From assembly GCA_051747265.1 (NCBI GenBank), contig JBNJFY010000003.1, positions 452,734-516,733 on the forward strand: a stretch of 64,000 nt of DNA, given 5' to 3'. This DNA comes from JBNJFY01 sp051747265 (GTDB taxonomy: Bacteria > Bacteroidota > Rhodothermia > Balneolales > Balneolaceae). The stretch's first letter is position 1. Every line of letters begins with the position of its first letter. Of the stretch, positions 9,672-19,499 are shown one piece after another. The translations under genes and the position numbers were made by a program. Under the pieces are notes generated by a model. That model saw only the letters and a program-made list of their open reading frames with translations, searched no databases and was not told the DNA's origin.

Positions 9672-10055
9672 AATTGAATTTCCGATTGGAAAAATATTTG
9701 TCCGATAATACGAAATGCTACACTAAGATGGATATCACAGAGAGTTGAGAGAAATCCAGTAATGCAGATATAACTCTGAGTATGGTTCTTAAAGACAAAA
9801 TAAATAAATAGGTGTCTATGCGATGAGCTGGGCCTCGCAAACAAATCCGTACCGCGAAATTTTGGGTACTTCCGATATAAAGTTACTCCAACAAGAGTGT
9901 TATAGTCAGATCCAGCAATATTTTTCAATGGTCAACCATAAGCACCCTAAAATTCCCCGTTGAAACGGATGAGTTGCATCCGATTTTTTCCTATTTTGCA
10001 CCGCTTTTCCACAAAGCACTCGTTAAACTGATCAAAATTACGATTTGAAAGGTCC
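9672..10055. other. Divergent intergenic region between aminotransferase and alaS genes
   Basis: This 384-bp spacer must hold promoters for the leftward aminotransferase unit and rightward alaS. An 86-codon minus-strand ORF inside it has no recognisable motif and overlaps the aminotransferase start. I see no T-box leader, no convincing terminator and no long inverted repeat. A purine-rich box (gaaagg) sits just before the alaS ATG. Confidence 0.5.
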
Positions 10056-12731
10056 ATGGCTAAAAAATCCGCAGCCCAAATCAGACAAGAATTTCTGGAA
10101 TTTTTTGAGCAAAAAAATCACCTTATCGTACCCAGCGCCCCCGTGGTACCCAAGGATGATCCTACTCTGCTATTCACCAATGCGGGGATGAACCAGTTTA
10201 AACCCATATTTATGGGAGAGCAGGAGGGCTATAAAGAGGATGGGAAAGTCTGGGATCGCGCAGTTGACACCCAGCGATGCATTCGGGTAAGCGGCAAACA
10301 CAATGATCTGGAAGAAGTAGGTCACGATACCTACCACCACACCCTGTTTGAAATGCTGGGCAACTGGTCGTTTGGTGATTATTTCAAAAAAGAAGCTATT
10401 GCCTGGGCATGGGAGCTGTTGGTAGATGAGTGGGGGCTGGATCCGGATCGATTGTATGCCACTGTATTTGAAGGTGATGACGATGACGGCTTGCCTGTCG
10501 ATCAGGAATCCATTGATTTGTGGGAATCAGAGACCAACATCGATCCCAGCCATATTCTGAAATTCGATAAAGTGGATAACTTCTGGGAGATGGGCGACAC
10601 CGGTCCCTGTGGTCCCTGCTCGGAAGTCCACATTGACATCCGGCCGGATGAAGAGCGCGAGAAAGTGGACGGCGCCACGCTGGTGAATATGGATGATCCC
10701 CGCGTTATGGAGATCTGGAATTTGGTATTCATCCAGTTTAACCGGAAATCAGACGGCTCGTTAGAGAAGTTACCCGCTCAACATGTAGATACCGGAATGG
10801 GCTTCGAACGCATTTGCGCGGTACTTCAGGATAAGCGATCCAACTACGATACGGATGTATTTCAGCCGATCATTGAAAAGATTGGCGAGTTGGCCAATGT
10901 CAATTATGGTGAAGAGAAAGAGACCGATATCGCCATGCGGGTAATTGCCGACCACATCCGGGCGGTGGCCTTTTCTATTACCGATGGTGCCTCACCGGGG
11001 AACGATGGGCGCGGGTATGTAGTCCGCCGAATCCTGCGCCGGGCGGTTCGTTACGGATGGGATCGGTTAAATCTGCGCGACCCTTTCATGTATAAGTTGG
11101 TAGATGTGCTGGCGCGACAATTTAAAGAAGTATTCCCCGAGTTGATTGGGCAGTTAGAGTATGTGAAAAACGTGATTGAAGCCGAAGAAAAAAGCTTCTT
11201 GCGTACCCTCGGTCAGGGAATTGAGCTGTTTAATGAAATGGTAGAGGGGAAAGACATCCTCAGCGGAGAGGATGCCTTTAAGCTGCACGATACCTACGGA
11301 TTTCCTATTGATCTGACCGAACTGATGGCCCGGGAACGTGGCGTGGAAGTGGATACTGAGGGTTTCCAGAAACACATGCAAGAGCAGAAAGAGCGAGCTC
11401 GAGCCGCCGGATCCTTCAATGTGGATCAAAGCGAATCCAAAGAATGGCAAGACGGTCCTGCCAGCGATGCGGAATTTGAATTTGTCGGTTATGATCAAAC
11501 GGAGCTGGATGGAGCGCAAATCAAGCTGTATCGTCAGGAAGGGGACCGGTTCGCGGTTATACTGGATCAAACACCGTTTTATGCAGAAAGCGGGGGACAG
11601 GTTGCCGATACCGGGGTGTTGACCAATGGGGATGTCTATGTTCGCGTGGTGGATGTGCAAAAATCACCCGATGGGCACATTCACTATTTGGAAGAGCAAC
11701 CCAATGCTCTGGATGGGCCCTGGAAAGCCATTGTAGATGCCCAGCGACGTAAGGAGATTCGCAAGCATCACTCGGCCACCCACTTGGTTCATGCTGCCTT
11801 GCGCGAAATCCTGGGGGAGCATGTGGCCCAGAAAGGTTCACTGGTCGATGAATCCCACTTGCGCTTCGACTTCTCGCACTACGAGGCGGTGACCCCGGCT
11901 CAACTGGAGGAGATCGAATCGTTGGTGAACCGTAAGATTCAGGAAAATATCCCCATTCAAGAAGAGCGCAGCGTTCCTATAGATGAAGCCAAAGAACGCG
12001 GTGCTATGATGTTGTTTGGCGAGAAATACGGCGATAAGGTACGGGTAATCACTTTTGATCCGGATTATTCGGTGGAATTGTGCGGCGGAACCCATGTGAA
12101 CGCTACGGGTGAGATCGGCTATTTCCGGTTTACCAATGAAGCTTCTGCGGCTTCCGGTGTGCGCCGTATCGAGGCGGTCGCCGGACGAAGTGCCGATGAG
12201 TTGCTACGACAGGAAAAAGGGTTGGTGCGGTCCATTCAACAGGAGATGGGACAAACCGAAGATCTGGTTGGCGATATCAAACAATTGATTGAGGAGCGGA
12301 AGGAGCTGGAGAAGCAGATCAAGAAACTGAAGCTGCAAAACAGCGAAGCCACGCTGGATCAATTGCTAGATCAAGCCCAAACGGTGAATGACGGTGTAAA
12401 AGTGGTCACCGGAGAAATTGATGGTGCGGATATGAATTTGCTCAAACAATTGGGGTATGATGCGCGCACCAAATCCCCCAAGAACACTATCTGTGTACTC
12501 GGATCCAAAGATGAAGCGGAAGGTAAGGTCTACTTGGTGGCCACGGTCACCGATGATGTCATGAAAGACCACGAGATCAAAGCGGGCAATCTGGTCGGTG
12601 AGTTCGGCCGTATGGTCGGCGGCGGAGGTGGCGGGCAGCCGGATCTGGCTACAGCTGGCGGGCGTCAACCGGAGAAATTAAAAGAGCTATTCGACCACGT
12701 ACCTGAACGAATCAAGGAGCTTTTAAATTGA
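10056..12731 (+). CDS. alaS: Alanyl-tRNA synthetase
   Basis: Charges tRNA-Ala with alanine and edits mischarged serine/glycine. At 891 residues it has the full bacterial length. The N-terminus (IRQEFLEFFEQKNH, then DPTLLFTNAGMNQFKP) is the class II aminoacylation domain. The editing domain carries zinc-type ligands HHSATH (about 571-575) and CGGTH (about 675-679). The C-Ala domain shows the glycine string GGGGGGQPDLATAGG (about 852-866). An SD-like gaaagg lies a few bases before the ATG. It is followed by pdhA after 155 bp, which is probably a separate unit. Confidence 0.98.
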   Translation: MAKKSAAQIRQEFLEFFEQKNHLIVPSAPVVPKDDPTLLFTNAGMNQFKPIFMGEQEGYKEDGKVWDRAVDTQRCIRVSGKHNDLEEVGHDTYHHTLFEMLGNWSFGDYFKKEAIAWAWELLVDEWGLDPDRLYATVFEGDDDDGLPVDQESIDLWESETNIDPSHILKFDKVDNFWEMGDTGPCGPCSEVHIDIRPDEEREKVDGATLVNMDDPRVMEIWNLVFIQFNRKSDGSLEKLPAQHVDTGMGFERICAVLQDKRSNYDTDVFQPIIEKIGELANVNYGEEKETDIAMRVIADHIRAVAFSITDGASPGNDGRGYVVRRILRRAVRYGWDRLNLRDPFMYKLVDVLARQFKEVFPELIGQLEYVKNVIEAEEKSFLRTLGQGIELFNEMVEGKDILSGEDAFKLHDTYGFPIDLTELMARERGVEVDTEGFQKHMQEQKERARAAGSFNVDQSESKEWQDGPASDAEFEFVGYDQTELDGAQIKLYRQEGDRFAVILDQTPFYAESGGQVADTGVLTNGDVYVRVVDVQKSPDGHIHYLEEQPNALDGPWKAIVDAQRRKEIRKHHSATHLVHAALREILGEHVAQKGSLVDESHLRFDFSHYEAVTPAQLEEIESLVNRKIQENIPIQEERSVPIDEAKERGAMMLFGEKYGDKVRVITFDPDYSVELCGGTHVNATGEIGYFRFTNEASAASGVRRIEAVAGRSADELLRQEKGLVRSIQQEMGQTEDLVGDIKQLIEERKELEKQIKKLKLQNSEATLDQLLDQAQTVNDGVKVVTGEIDGADMNLLKQLGYDARTKSPKNTICVLGSKDEAEGKVYLVATVTDDVMKDHEIKAGNLVGEFGRMVGGGGGGQPDLATAGGRQPEKLKELFDHVPERIKELLN

Positions 12732-12886
12732 AGTAACAGTGGATTAGTAGAACCGTTTTACACACAAAAATGGTTTTCCGACCCGCACTGATACTTTGCT
12801 TAACTATAATTATATTCAGTCTACCTAAAAATCGCGTCCCAATTCGGACTCGACACTGATTATTATAAAAGTGTGACCAAGGATTT

Positions 12887-13987
12887 ATGGCAACAAAAAA
12901 CGAAATCTCTACAGTCTTTACTCCTGTAGGACTACGAAAAGATTCTAACCAAAAAATTGTCAAGGCAACGGATCTACCCAAGCCTACGCGAAAACTGCAT
13001 ACTACGCTGGGGCTCTCGGATGATGATGTCCGTGATATGTTCCGTTTGATGTATTTGCAGCGCCGATTCGAAGAGCGTGCCATGCAGATGTATCAAAAGG
13101 GAAAGTTCGGTGGGTTCTTGCACCTCTATATCGGTCAGGAAGCTGTTTCTACCGGAGTGGCTTACGCCATGAACGGCGATGATGATATTATAACCGCATA
13201 TCGCGATCACGGTTGGGGTTTGGTTCGAGGCATCGATACCAACTCCGCCATGGCCGAGCTTTACGGTAAGGAAACCGGCTGTTCCAAAGGGAAGGGCGGG
13301 TCCATGCACTTCGCCAATGTAGAAGAGCATTTCTGGGGTGGCTATGGTATCGTGGGTGGACATGTGCCGCTGGGTGCCGGAATCGCTTTTGCCAACAAAT
13401 ATCAGGAAAACGATCGGGTTACCGCCTGCTTCCTCGGCGATGGCGCCGTGGTTCAAGGTGCCCTTCATGAGTCCATGAACATGAGTAAGCTCTGGGGGCT
13501 CCCGGTAATTTATGCGGTTGAGAACAATGGGTATGCCATGGGAACCGCTGCTCGCCGCCACTCGGTAGGGGAAATCGTGGATCGAGCCAAAGGCTTTGAT
13601 ATCAAAAGCAAAGTGATCAATGGAATGGATGTCTTCTCGGTCTATGAAGATTTTAAAGAGGTCGCAGAAGAAGTTCGTGAAACTCAAGAACCGTACTTTG
13701 TTGAGATTCGCACGTATCGTTATCGTGGTCATTCTATGTCGGACCCTCTAAAGTACCGTACGAAAGAGGAGTTGGAAGAGTACCAGGAAATTGACGCCAT
13801 CGAACGGATCAAGTCATACATTCTGAAGAAAGAATTAATGACCGAGGAAGAGATCGAAAACGTGCACGAAGAAGTGGATCAGGAAGTATTAGCGGCTATC
13901 GACTTTGCGGAAGAGAGTGACTTTCCCGATGAGGAAGCGCTTTACGATGATATGTTCGTAGAAGACGATCCCTATTTCCATACCTAA
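12887..13987 (+). CDS. pdhA: Pyruvate dehydrogenase E1 component, alpha subunit
   Basis: Thiamine-diphosphate subunit of the pyruvate dehydrogenase complex, which decarboxylates pyruvate and passes the acetyl group to E2. The ThDP motif is visible as GDGAVVQGA (from about 184) to ENNGYAMGT (Asn about 213). The phosphorylation-loop-like YRYRGHSMSDP is also conserved. Length (366) suits the alpha-beta heterotetrameric E1 type. An SD-like aagga precedes the ATG. First gene of pdhA-pdhB-pdhC with spacings of 59 and 96 bp. No lipoamide dehydrogenase gene is present in the window. Confidence 0.97.
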   Translation: MATKNEISTVFTPVGLRKDSNQKIVKATDLPKPTRKLHTTLGLSDDDVRDMFRLMYLQRRFEERAMQMYQKGKFGGFLHLYIGQEAVSTGVAYAMNGDDDIITAYRDHGWGLVRGIDTNSAMAELYGKETGCSKGKGGSMHFANVEEHFWGGYGIVGGHVPLGAGIAFANKYQENDRVTACFLGDGAVVQGALHESMNMSKLWGLPVIYAVENNGYAMGTAARRHSVGEIVDRAKGFDIKSKVINGMDVFSVYEDFKEVAEEVRETQEPYFVEIRTYRYRGHSMSDPLKYRTKEELEEYQEIDAIERIKSYILKKELMTEEEIENVHEEVDQEVLAAIDFAEESDFPDEEALYDDMFVEDDPYFHT

Positions 13988-14046
13988 CCTAAGCACATCG
14001 GTTTATTTGACCCCTGATTTTCAATCAATACAGATAGTTACACAAT

Positions 14047-15030
14047 ATGGCTGAATTACAATTTCGAGAAGCAATCAATGCCGCGTTGGACGAAGAAATG
14101 GCGCGTGATGAACGCATCTTTGTTATGGGCGAAGAAGTTGCTGAGTACGATGGAGCATACAAGGTCACCGAAGGTCTGTTAGACAAATATGGCCTGAAAC
14201 GCATGATCGATACCCCGATATCTGAGCTCGGCTTTGCCGGGATTGGGGTAGGGGCTGCCATGAACGGGCTGCGTCCGGTCATCGAATTTATGACCTTCAA
14301 TTTTGCCGTCTTGGCCGCCGACCAAATTATCAATCACGCCTCTAAGGCTAAATACATGACCGGTGGACAAGTAGATGTACCCATCGTATTCCGTGGCCCC
14401 AACGCTTCAGCCGGTCAGTTGAGCGCCACGCACTCAGTCTCTTACGATTCCATGTATGCACACTTCCCCGGGTTGAAAGTGATTTACACTTCCGAACCGG
14501 CTGACGCCAAAGGATTGCTCAAGTCGGCGATTCGCGATCCAAACCCCGTGCTGTTCATGGAATCCGAGCAGATGTACGGTATGAAAGGCGAAGTGCCCGA
14601 TGATGAAGATTACATCATCCCCATAGGTAAGGGTAAAGTGAAGCGTGAAGGCGATGATGTGACCATCGTAGCTCACGGAAAAATGTATCACGTGGCTGTG
14701 GAAGCAGCCAAACAGTTGGCTAAAGACGGTGTAGAATGTGAAATCATTGATCCACGTACTGTGAAGCCGCTGGATATGGAATTGATCGTGAATTCGATTA
14801 AGAAAACCAACCGTTGCGTAATTGTGGATGAGGCCCATCCGTTTGGTGGGTTGGCTGCCGAAGTTGGTTTCTTGATCCAACGCGAAGCCTTTGACTATAT
14901 GGATGCGCCGGTACAGCGGGTGACTCTTCCGGATACTAACGCACCTTTTGCCAAACCACTGTTTGATGCCTGGTTCCCCAGCGCCAAACAAGTGATTGAT
15001 GCGGTAAATTCGGTTACTTACCGCAAATAA
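14047..15030 (+). CDS. pdhB: Pyruvate dehydrogenase E1 component, beta subunit
   Basis: Transketolase-type beta subunit that completes the E1 active site and contacts E2. Typical features are the N-terminal REAINAALDEEMARD, the EEVAEYDGAYKVT segment, FMTFNFAVLAADQI and the C-terminal domain with VIVDEAHPFGG. Length (327) matches the family. It lies 59 bp after pdhA on the same strand. A hairpin with a U-rich tail follows the stop codon and may reduce read-through into pdhC. Confidence 0.97.
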   Translation: MAELQFREAINAALDEEMARDERIFVMGEEVAEYDGAYKVTEGLLDKYGLKRMIDTPISELGFAGIGVGAAMNGLRPVIEFMTFNFAVLAADQIINHASKAKYMTGGQVDVPIVFRGPNASAGQLSATHSVSYDSMYAHFPGLKVIYTSEPADAKGLLKSAIRDPNPVLFMESEQMYGMKGEVPDDEDYIIPIGKGKVKREGDDVTIVAHGKMYHVAVEAAKQLAKDGVECEIIDPRTVKPLDMELIVNSIKKTNRCVIVDEAHPFGGLAAEVGFLIQREAFDYMDAPVQRVTLPDTNAPFAKPLFDAWFPSAKQVIDAVNSVTYRK

Positions 15031-15041
15031 TTAAGATAACG

Positions 15042-15073
15042 GTGAAGTTTCACGGGAAGCTTCACTGTTTTTA
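15042..15073 (+). terminator. Hairpin with U-tract between pdhB and pdhC
   Basis: A 9-bp inverted repeat (gtgaagttt / aagcttcac, one G-T pair) with a 6-nt loop is followed by tgttttta. It resembles a weak intrinsic terminator or processing hairpin that could set the E1:E2 ratio. The effect is inferred. Confidence 0.5.
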
Positions 15074-15126
15074 CTTGAACCTCACGACAGTAACGCAGTA
15101 ACTAACGATTAGAAATACAGGATTTT

Positions 15127-16401
15127 ATGGCTGTTCGCATTGATATGCCGAAGTTGAGCGACACGATGGAAGAAGGCGTGATCGCTAAATGGAATGTTTC
15201 AGAAGGGGATAAAGTGTCCTCTGGAGACATTATTGCCGAAGTGGAAACCGATAAAGCCACCATGGATGTGGAAGTCTTCGACGATGGAACTATCCTCAAA
15301 CTAATGGCTGAGGAAGGCGAAGGGATTCCACTTGGAGAACCCATTGCCATTATCGGGGAAGAGGGCGAAGACATCAGTGATTTATTAAGCGAAGTTGGTG
15401 GAGAATCCTCTTCAGCTGAACCAGCTAGTACTTCAAAGAACGGTCAAGATAAGGAGTCCTACGATCCTGTATTTGGCGATCTGGATGAAGGCGATGAGAA
15501 ACAGCCAGCGGCGTCATCAGACGCTAACGGCCGAATCAAAGCTTCTCCACTAGCCCGTAATATGGCTCAAGATCGCGGAATCGATCTGGCTAATGTGGAT
15601 GGATCTGGTCCACAGGGACGTATTATCAAGCGTGATATTGAAAATTATCAGCCTGCGGAGGCACCCGCTCAGGCTCCAGCAGCGGATGTCGAGACGACCG
15701 TAGCGGCCGCACCCGAAACCGAGACGAGCGAGGATGTTCGGGTTTCTCAGATGCGCAAGACTATTGCTCGTCGCCTCGCGGAAAGCAAATATAGCAGCCC
15801 GCATTTCTACGAGACTATCGATATCGATATGGAAGATGCCATTGCGGCACGCAAACAGCTGAATGAAATCAGTGAGGTGAAGATCAGCTTCAACGATCTG
15901 GTTACCAAAGCTGCAGCGGTGGCATTGACCCAACACCAGGATGTCAACAGCTCGTGGTTGGGTGATAAAATTCGAAAGCATGGTCAAGTGCATGTCGCTG
16001 TGGCCGTGGCTATTGATGAAGGCTTGGTAACTCCGGTGATCCGACATACCGACAAGAAAGGGTTGAGCCAGATCTCCAAAGAGACCAAAGCGTTGGCCGA
16101 GAAGGCGCGTAATCGTGATCTGCAGCCCGAAGAGATGGAAGGCAGTACCTTTACCATCAGCAACCTGGGGATGTTCGGAATCGAAGAGTTTACGGCTATC
16201 ATCAATCCACCGAACGCTTGTATCATGGCGGTAGGAGCGATTCGCGATGTACCCGTGGTCAAAGACGGTGAAGTGGTGCCCGGTAAACGCATGAAGGTGA
16301 CGCTCTCCAGTGATCACCGCATCGTAGATGGAGCCAAGGCCGCGGAATTCCTAAATACGTTCAAAGATTTGTTGGAAAATCCGATGGGCATGCTGCTCTA
16401 A
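15127..16401 (+). CDS. pdhC: Dihydrolipoamide acetyltransferase, E2 of pyruvate dehydrogenase
   Basis: Core acyltransferase moving the acetyl group from lipoamide to CoA. The order is one lipoyl domain (lipoylated Lys43 in ETDKATMDVEV), an acidic/Ala-rich linker (about 95-135), a peripheral subunit-binding domain (about 139-175, ASPLARNMAQDRGID...GRIIKRDI), a Pro/Ala linker and the catalytic domain. The catalytic motif is DHRIVDGAKAAEF with His397 and Asp401. Only one lipoyl domain is present, which is on the short side for the family. A strong terminator follows. Confidence 0.97.
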   Translation: MAVRIDMPKLSDTMEEGVIAKWNVSEGDKVSSGDIIAEVETDKATMDVEVFDDGTILKLMAEEGEGIPLGEPIAIIGEEGEDISDLLSEVGGESSSAEPASTSKNGQDKESYDPVFGDLDEGDEKQPAASSDANGRIKASPLARNMAQDRGIDLANVDGSGPQGRIIKRDIENYQPAEAPAQAPAADVETTVAAAPETETSEDVRVSQMRKTIARRLAESKYSSPHFYETIDIDMEDAIAARKQLNEISEVKISFNDLVTKAAAVALTQHQDVNSSWLGDKIRKHGQVHVAVAVAIDEGLVTPVIRHTDKKGLSQISKETKALAEKARNRDLQPEEMEGSTFTISNLGMFGIEEFTAIINPPNACIMAVGAIRDVPVVKDGEVVPGKRMKVTLSSDHRIVDGAKAAEFLNTFKDLLENPMGMLL

Positions 16402-16411
16402 AAAATCAATA

Positions 16412-16432
16412 GGTCGGTCCGCTTGACCGACC
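16412..16432. repeat. Small inverted repeat after pdhC
   Basis: A perfect 8-bp inverted repeat (ggtcggtc / gaccgacc) with a 5-nt spacer lies 10 bp after the pdhC stop. With no T-tract it is not a typical terminator. It may stabilise the mRNA 3' end or be a REP-type palindrome. Confidence 0.5.
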
Positions 16433-16450
16433 ATGATCATCAATATTACA

Positions 16451-16483
16451 AAAGCCGAAGGTCAATAAACCTTCGGCTTTTTA
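16451..16483 (+). terminator. Intrinsic terminator of the pdh cluster
   Basis: A perfect 12-bp stem (aaagccgaaggt / accttcggcttt) with a 6-nt loop ends in a T-run. It lies 50 bp after pdhC and can act in both directions, but only the plus-strand operon needs it here. Confidence 0.85.
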
Positions 16484-16516
16484 TATACAATTTTGTCTCT
16501 GTCCAACGAAATGGTA

Positions 16517-16653
16517 ACACATCGTAGGTTGGCGGCCAGCCGGACGGTTGCTAATAATGTTAAAATGAATAGGGGTATAAGCAGTACAAACCTCTACAAT
16601 GCTCAAATTTGCTACACATCGTAAGTCGGGCAGCTAGCCCGACGTGCTAGCAA
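16517..16653. repeat. Two diverged REP-like palindromic repeats
   Basis: Two related ~40-bp units start with acacatcgta: 16517-16556 and 16614-16653. The second contains a perfect 7-bp palindrome (gtcgggc / gcccgac, 16625-16643) and the first a less perfect one. Both end in a gctarcaa-like tail. They look like repetitive extragenic palindromes between the convergent pdh and S8-protease units. No associated RAYT transposase is in the window. Confidence 0.55.
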
Positions 16654-16680
16654 GGGCAACTTATTAAGAGCCAACCAAAT

Positions 16681-18417
16681 CTACTGACTAGATTGACTCA
16701 TCTCTTCAGCCATTTTCAGCGCCTCAAAGGCATTAACCACTCCACCGGTAACCGAAAGCTTTCCAAAAGTAGACTTCGTTTCTTCCTCCTCGCCATTGCT
16801 GCCAGGGACAATAACTTGTTGATCGGTGTGTCGGATAGCGCTTTCTAGTATGATCTGTTTAATCTGATGTGGAGTAAGGTCGGGATAGTAGGCCATTATC
16901 AGTGCGGCGGTTCCGGCCACTACTGGGCTAGCCATGCTAGTTCCGCTAAATTGCTCATAATTATTTTCAGGAGTAGCTGAATAGATATCCATGCCCGGGG
17001 CGAAGACATCCACGGTTTTTTGGCCGTAGTTGCTGAAGTTGGCCACCATATTTTCTCCCCGCTCCCAATTGCTGGCTCCAACTGAAATCCACAGGCTGGC
17101 GGTAGGACCCTCGAAGGTGGGGCCATCTAAGGTAGATCCATAAATATCGGTGGGGTAATTGGGTTCTTGATCCGAATCATCGCCGTCATTGCCAGCCCCG
17201 TGTACCATAAGTACTCCCATGGAATCCGCATATTGAATGGCCGCGTCTACGACTTCTTTATAGGGGGAGTAGGATTTTCCAAAACTCATATTGATGATAT
17301 CCGCGCCATTGTCTACCGCATAGCGAATGGCATTGGCCACGTCCTTATCACGTTCGTCTCCATCCGGAACCGTACGAATAGGCATGATACGGGTGTTTAC
17401 GGCCACCCCATTCATACCGATTTTATTATCCCGCTCTGCTGCAATAATACCGGCTACATGCGTGCCATGTCGGGCATCCGCTCCAATCACATCGGGATTA
17501 CCGTAGAAACGTTCGGTTTTATCGTCATAGTTGTCTCCTACGATATGACGGGTATCAAAGTCAGGGTTGTAGGTATATTTGGCTAACTCATAGACTCTTT
17601 TCTTTTCTTCGGCTAACAGAGTAGAATCAATGTCGTTTTCATGGGCGTGCATGGTGATATTTTGGGCGTATGCCAATTGCTGAGACTCCGTTTTTAGGTC
17701 TTTTACCTGTTCAATACTGTAATCGGTTGTACCGTAATAATTGGCCAGTACATCCTGAGCCGAAGTCAACGCGTTTTCAAAGGATAAGATACTGTTGTAT
17801 TGGGAGACCACATTTTTAACCCTGCGTATATAGATCTCTTTGAGCTTTTTATAGTAGTTAAAATTTTCCTGCTGCTTTGGGTTTAATGATGTGGTATCCA
17901 GCTTGGAAAAAGTTTGTTTGAGTCGTGTATACTGCCGGGTTAGCTCATAGGAATCCTTAGACACATTTTCCCCATCGGGACCACCGATAAAATTCCAGCC
18001 GTGAACATCATCTACATACCCGTTGTCATCATCATCCTGGTCGTTTCCAGGAATCTCATCCTCATTTACCCAAATGATGTTCTCCAGATCGTCGTGTTCG
18101 ATATCGATACCACTGTCGATCACCGCGACAATGACTTCCTTTTTGGGCTTCTTACCCTGCAACAATGAATCGTAGGCTTTTTCGCTGCTGATTCCTGGAT
18201 AGGGACTATCTTTGTGGTCTTGATGGTGCCAATTTTCTGCAGGTTTTTCTGCTGCTTCTTTACTGATGGGCTCTTCAGCAGTAGGTTTTACCGTTGAGCA
18301 ACCGACCGATAGAAAAAACAAGAACAGACCCAAGGCTAGGTTAAGCTTCAACGAACGAGCTATAACAGAGACTTTATTTGCTTGACTACTCATAGCAGAG
18401 GAATTCAATAATTTCAT
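16681..18417 (-). CDS. Subtilisin-like S8 family serine protease, lipoprotein
   Basis: Exported serine protease of 578 residues. The N-terminus has a hydrophobic segment ending in lipobox SVGC (Cys40). The catalytic triad is Asp101 (AVIDSGID), His317 (RHGTHVAG) and Ser494 (SGTSMASP), with oxyanion Asn about 410 (GAGND). The Asp-His spacing of about 215 residues is unusually large because of a helical, charged insert (about 150-290). An Asp-rich stretch (NDQDDDDNGYVDD) after the Asp box is a known calcium-type feature of this subfamily. The upstream gene at 18424 ends 6 bp before this start, so the two are probably co-expressed. Confidence 0.93.
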   Translation of the reverse strand: MKLLNSSAMSSQANKVSVIARSLKLNLALGLFLFFLSVGCSTVKPTAEEPISKEAAEKPAENWHHQDHKDSPYPGISSEKAYDSLLQGKKPKKEVIVAVIDSGIDIEHDDLENIIWVNEDEIPGNDQDDDDNGYVDDVHGWNFIGGPDGENVSKDSYELTRQYTRLKQTFSKLDTTSLNPKQQENFNYYKKLKEIYIRRVKNVVSQYNSILSFENALTSAQDVLANYYGTTDYSIEQVKDLKTESQQLAYAQNITMHAHENDIDSTLLAEEKKRVYELAKYTYNPDFDTRHIVGDNYDDKTERFYGNPDVIGADARHGTHVAGIIAAERDNKIGMNGVAVNTRIMPIRTVPDGDERDKDVANAIRYAVDNGADIINMSFGKSYSPYKEVVDAAIQYADSMGVLMVHGAGNDGDDSDQEPNYPTDIYGSTLDGPTFEGPTASLWISVGASNWERGENMVANFSNYGQKTVDVFAPGMDIYSATPENNYEQFSGTSMASPVVAGTAALIMAYYPDLTPHQIKQIILESAIRHTDQQVIVPGSNGEEEETKSTFGKLSVTGGVVNAFEALKMAEEMSQSSQ

Positions 18418-18423
18418 AATCGT

Positions 18424-19230
18424 TTACTCTTCAATAGATGACAGAAAGTGCTGGACAGCTTTTTCATACGAGGCGATCATGCTTGTGGAAAAAGCCTCAT
18501 GAAGTCGTTTACCTAGCCCAGATCGAAACACTGAGATGTAATTTTCCAGCGTTTTATCGTCGATATCGTAATACATTATCTGATATCGGTTATTTAGATT
18601 TGAGGTCATCGTGGATTCGGCCCGCATACGAAAATTGTTGGTAAACGCATCCACCTGGGTATCAGAAAATGATTGCTCGGTGTTCAGATGATCATAAGCT
18701 TTTATGATTGAGCGGAAGATCAAAACTTGGGAGTCTACCGTAAATTGAGTGAGCTTTTGATTTTCCATCAGCGATTTGATCTGCATAGCTCGATTATCCG
18801 AGGGACCTTCCTTATCCAATTCATATCGGCGAACCACTTTCTTGCGTAACCCCTGCAGGGTGTTGAACTCCTTTTTAGCATCGAGCACAGTATGAATGTT
18901 GTCTTTTTGGATCAACGTTAAGCTACTGTCGATGAAGGAGGGAGTTAGTTGCTCACTTAGCTGATCATGAAAATATTTTCTTAAGCTGTCCATCTGAAAA
19001 GCCGCTTGGAAACTGTTTTGCAAACGAGCGTTTTTTGTGGAATCAAGCTCAAAAGGATTACCAGATATTTCGGCGGACATAAAGTCGGCCACATAGGCTA
19101 ATCTGACTTCACTACCTGACTCAGTAATGAGCGTTTGAAGATTATTACTACTGCTATCGGATTGGGCCCAAATAGAAATTGGCAACAGAAGCAGGCACAA
19201 ACCAAATACCCATTGAAATGCGTTACGCAT
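18424..19230 (-). CDS. Secreted helical protein of unknown function, partner of the S8 protease
   Basis: Not recognised. Residues 1-22 form a signal peptide (LCLLLLPISIWAQS, cleavage likely after AQ). The 240-residue mature part is predicted mostly alpha-helical and rich in Gln, Ser, Leu and Lys. The central pattern (ending LTPSFIDSSLTLIQ, then a C-terminal SYEKAVQHFLSSI) recalls DUF2059-like periplasmic helical proteins, but I cannot assign it. It is only 6 bp from the S8 protease gene, so a chaperone, inhibitor or substrate relation is possible (inference). Confidence 0.7.
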   Translation of the reverse strand: MRNAFQWVFGLCLLLLPISIWAQSDSSSNNLQTLITESGSEVRLAYVADFMSAEISGNPFELDSTKNARLQNSFQAAFQMDSLRKYFHDQLSEQLTPSFIDSSLTLIQKDNIHTVLDAKKEFNTLQGLRKKVVRRYELDKEGPSDNRAMQIKSLMENQKLTQFTVDSQVLIFRSIIKAYDHLNTEQSFSDTQVDAFTNNFRMRAESTMTSNLNNRYQIMYYDIDDKTLENYISVFRSGLGKRLHEAFSTSMIASYEKAVQHFLSSIEE

Positions 19231-19499
19231 ACGATATAATTTTTAATGATGAATTTGTCCCCGGAGATCAGTCTCCATTTCAAACAAAAAATATGTCTGA
19301 TGTCCCGATGAAAGATCTCCTAAATCAGACACGATCAATATGGTATATACCAATATGAAATGGAGTAAGCACCTAGTTATTTGAATACCAATATTGATCA
19401 ATGATTTTAGAAATTCCAGAAAAAAATATAGCAGTTATGTTCTATGAATCATGTCTGATACCTGCACAACACTTATTATGGTCGTAAAACAGGAATGAA

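Noticed and set aside
9668..9928. 86-codon minus-strand ORF between aminotransferase and alaS genes
   Set aside because: Overlaps the aminotransferase start; no family features or start signal.
12974..13732. 252-codon antisense ORF inside pdhA
   Set aside because: Antisense shadow of a clear gene.
15550..16317. 255-codon antisense ORF inside pdhC
   Set aside because: Antisense shadow of a clear gene.
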